In this document: positions 61,460 to 64,000 of the stretch, in pieces
Layout: each line of letters begins with the position of its first letter
Position numbering within the stretch: the stretch's first letter is position 1
Source of the DNA: JBDFMH01 sp047238125
GTDB lineage: Bacteria; Pseudomonadota; Alphaproteobacteria; Sphingomonadales; Sphingomonadaceae
Reading direction: 5' to 3'
Length of the DNA stretch: 64,000 nt
NCBI RefSeq assembly: GCF_047238125.1
Contig: NZ_JBDFMH010000001.1
Coordinates: forward strand, 2,418,001 to 2,482,000
The notes under the pieces: generated by a model
The model's database searches: none
The model's input: the letters and a program-made list of their open reading frames with translations, nothing else
Told to the model about the DNA's origin: nothing
Made by a program: the position numbers and the translations under genes

Positions 61460-63448
61460 ATGTTCAAGAAGATCCTGATCGCCAACCGCGGCGAGATCGC
61501 CTGCCGCGTGATCCGCACCGCCAAGAAGATGGGCATCAAGACGGTCGCGGTCTATTCGGACGCCGATGCGCGCAGCCCGCATGTCGAGATGGCGGACGAG
61601 GCGATCCGGCTTGGGCCGCCGCCGGCATCCGAAAGCTATCTGATCGCCGATGCGATCATCGCTGCGTGCAAGTCCACGGGCGCCGAAGCGGTGCATCCGG
61701 GCTATGGATTTCTCTCCGAGCGGACGAGCTTCGCCGAGGCGCTGGCGGATGCGGACATCGCCTTCATCGGCCCGCCGCCGGGGGCGATCGCGGCGATGGG
61801 CGACAAGATCGAATCCAAGAAGCTGGCCAAGCAAGCCGGCGTCAACGTCGTCCCCGGCTATCTGGGCGAGATCGCCGATACCGACGAGGCGGTGCGGATC
61901 GCCGGCGAGATCGGCTATCCGGTGATGATGAAGGCCTCCGCCGGTGGTGGCGGCAAGGGTATGCGGCTGGCCTATGGCGAGCGCGACGTGCGCGAGGGCT
62001 TCGAGGCGACCAAGCGCGAGGGGTTGGCCAGCTTCGGCGACGATCGCGTGTTCATCGAGAAGTTCATCGAAAGCCCGCGCCATATCGAGATCCAGCTGCT
62101 GGGCGACCAGCACGGCAACATCGTCTATCTGAACGAGCGCGAATGCTCGATCCAGCGCCGCCACCAGAAGGTGGTGGAGGAGGCGCCCTCCCCCTTCGTC
62201 ACCCCCGCGATGCGCAAGGCGATGGGCGAGCAGGCGGTCGCGCTGGCGCGGGCGGTGGGCTATTACAGCGCCGGCACGGTCGAGCTGATCGTCTCGGGTG
62301 CGGACACTACTGGCGAGAGCTTCTACTTCCTCGAGATGAACACCCGCCTGCAGGTGGAGCATCCCGTGACCGAGTGCATCACCGGGCTGGACCTGGTCGA
62401 GCAGATGATCCGTGTCGCCTATGGCGAAAAGCTCGGCTTCACGCAGGAAGACGTGCGGATCGACGGCTGGGCGATCGAGAATCGCGTCTATGCCGAGGAT
62501 CCCTATCGCGGCTTCCTGCCGTCGACCGGCCGGCTCGTCCGCTATCGCCCGCCTGCCGCCGATGGCGTGACCCGGGTCGACGACGGCGTGGTCGAGGGAT
62601 CGGAGATCTCGATGTTCTACGATCCGATGATCGCCAAGCTGATCACCCACGGCCCAACCCGCGAGGCCGCGATCGATGCGCAGATCGCTGCGCTCGACCG
62701 GTTCGAAATCGACGGCATCGGCCACAATATCGATTTCCTGTCGGCGATCATGCAGCATCCCCGCTTTCGCGATGGCGCGCTGACGACGGGCTTCATTGCC
62801 GAGGAATATCCCGAAGGCTTCGCCGGGGCCGCTATGCCGGAGGGGCTGACCGTCAAGTTGTCCGCGATCGCGGGGCTGATCGCCAGCGCCGATGCCGCGC
62901 GGGCCGGGCTTATCGACGGGCAGCTGAACGGCGGCCCCGAGACGCCGGGCGAATGGGTGGTGACGCTGGACGGTGCCGAGCATCATGTCTCGATCGCGGG
63001 TGAGGCGGTGACGGTGGACGGCACCGCGGTGGTGGTCGACGCGCCCTACCAGCCCGGCCAGCGGCTGATCGAGGCGACGATCGACGGCGAGCCGCTGTCG
63101 GTGCGGGTCGAGAAGCAGCGCACCGGCTGGCGGATCACGACGCGGGGGGCCAGCCACCGGCTGCGGGTGCTGAGTCCGCGGGTGGCGGCGCTGGCGCATC
63201 ACATGATCGAAAAGGTGCCGCCCGATCTGTCGCGCTTCCTGCTGTGCCCGATGCCGGGCCTAGTCACGGCGATCAACGTGGCGGCGGGCGACAAGGTAGA
63301 GGCGGGCCAGCCGCTGGCCACGGTCGAAGCGATGAAGATGGAGAATATCCTGCGCGCCGAAAAGGCGGGCACGGTGAAGGACGTCCAGGCCAAGCCGGGC
63401 GAAAGCCTGGCGGTGGACGCGGTGATCCTGGAATTCGAGACGGCGTAA
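61460..63448 (+). CDS. pccA: propionyl-CoA carboxylase alpha subunit (biotin carboxylase plus biotin carrier)
   Basis: This 662-residue protein carboxylates biotin with ATP and bicarbonate and carries it to the beta subunit. The biotin carboxylase domain (1 to ~450) has KILIANRGEIACRVIRTA, MKASAGGGGKGMRLAY and LEMNTRLQVEHPVTE. The BT linker domain lies at ~450-590. The biotinyl domain at the C-terminus has VEAMKMENIL with the biotin-carrying Lys626. Domain order and length fit the PccA/AccC-BCCP fused type. It is the last gene of the operon and is followed by a hairpin. Confidence 0.95.
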   Translation: MFKKILIANRGEIACRVIRTAKKMGIKTVAVYSDADARSPHVEMADEAIRLGPPPASESYLIADAIIAACKSTGAEAVHPGYGFLSERTSFAEALADADIAFIGPPPGAIAAMGDKIESKKLAKQAGVNVVPGYLGEIADTDEAVRIAGEIGYPVMMKASAGGGGKGMRLAYGERDVREGFEATKREGLASFGDDRVFIEKFIESPRHIEIQLLGDQHGNIVYLNERECSIQRRHQKVVEEAPSPFVTPAMRKAMGEQAVALARAVGYYSAGTVELIVSGADTTGESFYFLEMNTRLQVEHPVTECITGLDLVEQMIRVAYGEKLGFTQEDVRIDGWAIENRVYAEDPYRGFLPSTGRLVRYRPPAADGVTRVDDGVVEGSEISMFYDPMIAKLITHGPTREAAIDAQIAALDRFEIDGIGHNIDFLSAIMQHPRFRDGALTTGFIAEEYPEGFAGAAMPEGLTVKLSAIAGLIASADAARAGLIDGQLNGGPETPGEWVVTLDGAEHHVSIAGEAVTVDGTAVVVDAPYQPGQRLIEATIDGEPLSVRVEKQRTGWRITTRGASHRLRVLSPRVAALAHHMIEKVPPDLSRFLLCPMPGLVTAINVAAGDKVEAGQPLATVEAMKMENILRAEKAGTVKDVQAKPGESLAVDAVILEFETA

Positions 63449-63454
63449 GCGCCA

Positions 63455-63482
63455 CGCCATCCCGGCGTTTGCCGGGATGGCG
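63455..63482 (+). terminator. hairpin after pccA, GCCGG-type repeat
   Basis: CGCCATCCCGGC and GCCGGGATGGCG form a perfect 12-bp stem with a GTTT loop. It lies 6 bp after the pccA stop and 7 bp before the end of convergent mmsB. No T-tract is seen. Its CCCGGC/GCCGGG core resembles the repeat at 35700-35785. It could serve as a bidirectional terminator. Confidence 0.6.
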
Positions 63483-63489
63483 AACTATC

Positions 63490-64000
63490 TCAGGCCGGCT
63501 TCGTCTCTCCGCCGAGCAGCTTGATGATGCCCGAGAAATCGAGCCCGCCATGGCCGTTGTTGACGAACGCCTGGTAGAGCGCGCCCGCAGTCGATCCCAT
63601 CGGCACGCTGGCATCCACATCCTGCGCCGCGGCGATCGCCAGCTTAAGGTCCTTCAGCTGCAGCGCCGCCGCGAACCCGCCCTGATAATCATTGTCCGCA
63701 GGCGTGGTCGGTCCGACACCGGGCACCGGGCAATAGCTGGTCATCGACCAGCTCTGGCCGCTGGCCTTGGACGAGATATCGAAGAAGGTCTGCGGATCGA
63801 GGCCGAGCTTCTGCGCGAGCAGGAACGCCTCGCAGGTGGCGACCATGGTTGCGCCGAGCAGCATGTTGTTGGCGATCTTGGCGGCTTGGCCGGAGCCCTG
63901 TGCGCCAGCATGGATCACCGCCTTGCCCATCTTGTCCAGGATCAGCTTGGCCGCGTCGAAATCGGCAGCCTCACCGCCGACCATGAAGGTCAGCGTGCCG
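63490..64000 (-). CDS. mmsB: 3-hydroxyisobutyrate dehydrogenase, C-terminal part (cut by window end)
   Basis: This is the C-terminal portion (~170 residues) of a beta-hydroxyacid dehydrogenase; the 5' end is beyond position 64000. HAGAQGSGQAAKIANNMLLG carries the catalytic lysine (GxGxxxKxxxN pattern). MTSYCPVPGVGPTTPADNDYQGGFAAALQLKDLKLA and VPMGSTAGALYQAFVNNGHG fit 3-hydroxyisobutyrate dehydrogenase of valine breakdown. The pathway product, methylmalonate semialdehyde, gives propionyl-CoA, the substrate of the adjacent operon. Confidence 0.9.
   Translation of the reverse strand, partial: GTLTFMVGGEAADFDAAKLILDKMGKAVIHAGAQGSGQAAKIANNMLLGATMVATCEAFLLAQKLGLDPQTFFDISSKASGQSWSMTSYCPVPGVGPTTPADNDYQGGFAAALQLKDLKLAIAAAQDVDASVPMGSTAGALYQAFVNNGHGGLDFSGIIKLLGGETKPA

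Overview
The window is high-GC, densely coded bacterial chromosome. Gene content and order point to an alphaproteobacterium of the Sphingomonadales (Sphingomonas-like). The signs are a HemA-type 5-aminolevulinate synthase, a class I lysyl-tRNA synthetase, GapR, a propionyl-CoA/methylmalonyl-CoA operon with an ScfR-type regulator, an RpoH-type clpB promoter and a sigma-EcfG-type promoter. This assignment comes from gene families; no database was searched.

Layout. 1-4.7 kb: the end of an aminotransferase gene, a DUF559 nuclease-like gene bracketed by two copies of an inverted, hairpin-forming repeat, a secreted M16 peptidase and a small membrane protein. 4.9-10 kb: clpB behind a heat-shock promoter, then a divergent pair encoding a TPR/aspartyl-beta-hydroxylase-like protein and a sulfotransferase-like protein; the latter gene ends in a perfect 21-bp-stem hairpin. 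10-15.2 kb: one 5.2-kb gene for a secreted RTX nuclease. 15.4-23.1 kb: a DUF1223 protein, a Crp-type regulator divergent from a GGDEF/EAL protein with a consensus Crp site between them, folK, and a three-gene molybdenum hydroxylase operon (2Fe-2S subunit, molybdopterin subunit, c-type cytochrome). 23.3-29.4 kb: tRNA-Lys(TTT), a NUDIX hydrolase, mannose-6-phosphate isomerase, an extensin-like protein, a small stress-type protein with an EcfG promoter, a LytS/LytTR two-component system and a GreA/B-like factor. 29.4-41.3 kb: housekeeping genes dprA, plsY, murI, hemA, rpiB, glyA, nrdR, lepA and lysS (class I), with several lipoproteins.

41.4-49.7 kb: a tight run of eleven same-strand genes from a membrane protein and a DinG-like helicase through sixA, a GNAT, gapR, a GST, ybjQ and a membrane protein to yebC-ruvC-ruvA; ruvB is not here. 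49.8-51.8 kb: an amino acid permease and a HIT protein. 51.9-63.4 kb: an ScfR-family regulator divergent from a nine-gene operon. That operon encodes both propionyl-CoA carboxylase subunits, methylmalonyl-CoA epimerase, methylmalonyl-CoA mutase, a thiolase and an enoyl-CoA hydratase. It also holds biotin synthase, which makes the carboxylase cofactor, and two uncharacterised small proteins. The window ends inside mmsB (valine degradation), which also feeds propionyl-CoA. No CRISPR array, insertion sequence, prophage or rRNA was seen. No intergenic stretch exceeds about 270 bp.
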